A stretch of 64,000 nt of DNA from Ascaphus truei. Lineage: Eukaryota > Chordata > Amphibia > Anura > Ascaphidae. The notes beneath the pieces are model-generated. The model ran no database searches, was not told where the DNA came from, and saw nothing but the letters and a program-made list of their open reading frames with translations. Position numbers and translations under genes: made by a program. The stretch is from the NCBI GenBank assembly GCA_036426205.1, contig CM071573.1, positions 78,297,219 through 78,361,218 of the forward strand, written 5' to 3'. Each line of letters starts with the position of its first letter. Position 1 is the stretch's first letter. Below are positions 63,525 through 64,000 of this stretch, one piece after another.

Positions 63525-64000
63525 TGTATGTGTCCCTGCTGTTCCTGCAGGAGGTGGGGGGAATGGGTATGTGCCCCTGCTGTTCCTGCAGGAGGTGGGG
63601 GGAATGGGTATGTGTCCCTGCTGTTCCTGTAGAAGGTGGGGGGAATGGGTATGTGTCCCTGCTGTTTCTGTAGGGGGGGTATGTGTCCCTCCTCTACCTG
63701 CAAGAGGTGGGGTGAATGGGTATGTGTCCCTGCTGTTTCTGTAGGATGTGGGGTTAATGGGTATGTGTCCCTGCTGTTCCTGTAGGAGGTGGGGGGAATG
63801 GGTATGTGTCCCTGCTGTTCCTGCAGGAGGTGGGGAGAATGGGTATGTGTCCCCGCTGTTCCTGTAGGAGGTGGGGGGAATGGGTATGTGTCCCTGCAGG
63901 ATGTGGGGGGAATGGGTATGTGTCCCTGCTGTTCCTGCAGGAGGTGGGGGGAATGGGTATGTGTCCCTGCTGTTCCTGTAGGAGGTGGGGGGAATGGGTA
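63525..64000. repeat. 41-bp G-rich minisatellite, about 11 copies, reaching the window edge
   Basis: The unit is TGTGTCCCTGCTGTTCCTGC followed by AGGAGGTGGGGGGAATGGGT and A. Copies differ by few substitutions (GTTTCTGTAGG variants) and one short copy. The array continues beyond 64000. Confidence 0.97.

Overview
The window is vertebrate nuclear DNA and most probably amphibian, likely a frog. Exons are small and introns are long. The spacer is packed with CR1-, L2- and RTE-type LINE remnants, tRNA-like SINEs, hAT-type foldback MITEs, a Tigger-type MITE, a Helitron and many micro- and minisatellites. The species call is inference from repeat style; the sequence does not name a species.

Two protein-coding genes are supported, and they point tail to tail. 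At the left edge on the + strand are the last two coding exons of CSGALNACT2 (chondroitin sulfate N-acetylgalactosaminyltransferase 2): 1167-1248 and 2871-3163. The rest of that gene lies left of the window. On the - strand, from about 46.6 kb down to 14.0 kb, lies RASGEF1A, a Ras-family guanine nucleotide exchange factor. It has twelve coding exons, with the start codon at 34443 and the stop at 14020-14022, plus a candidate 5' exon near 46.57 kb. The same two neighbours in the same convergent arrangement are known from the human RET-CSGALNACT2-RASGEF1A segment of chromosome 10, which supports both identifications. The genes do not form a pathway; they are neighbours by conserved synteny.

Layout: 0-1.1 kb, repeat tail and a TATG microsatellite; 1.17-3.16 kb, CSGALNACT2 end, followed by its 3' UTR and intergenic repeats to about 13.2 kb; 14.0-34.4 kb, RASGEF1A coding exons, whose introns hold four minisatellites and several transposons; 34.5-46.6 kb, the large 5' intron; 46.3-46.95 kb, GC-rich candidate promoter and first exon; 47-64 kb, upstream spacer with a GC-rich hAT-like MITE, RTE LINE ends, a hAT transposase remnant, a 2.1 kb Helitron and a minisatellite split by a LINE.

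The main quality problem is a stretch from about 23.47 to 25.9 kb, probably with parts of the minisatellites at 14.2-15.4 and 26.8-27.7 kb. It looks like unpolished long-read sequence. Two RASGEF1A exons inside it carry several indels while the other ten are clean, so the gene should not be called a pseudogene on this evidence. I found no undescribed multi-gene system. The most unusual signals are the foldback MITE family with perfect 8-bp target duplications, a short GGCAGTGAAGGGGTTAA-like motif scattered through the window, a near-perfect 89-bp hairpin beside a CSGALNACT2 splice site, and minisatellites born from or split by transposons.
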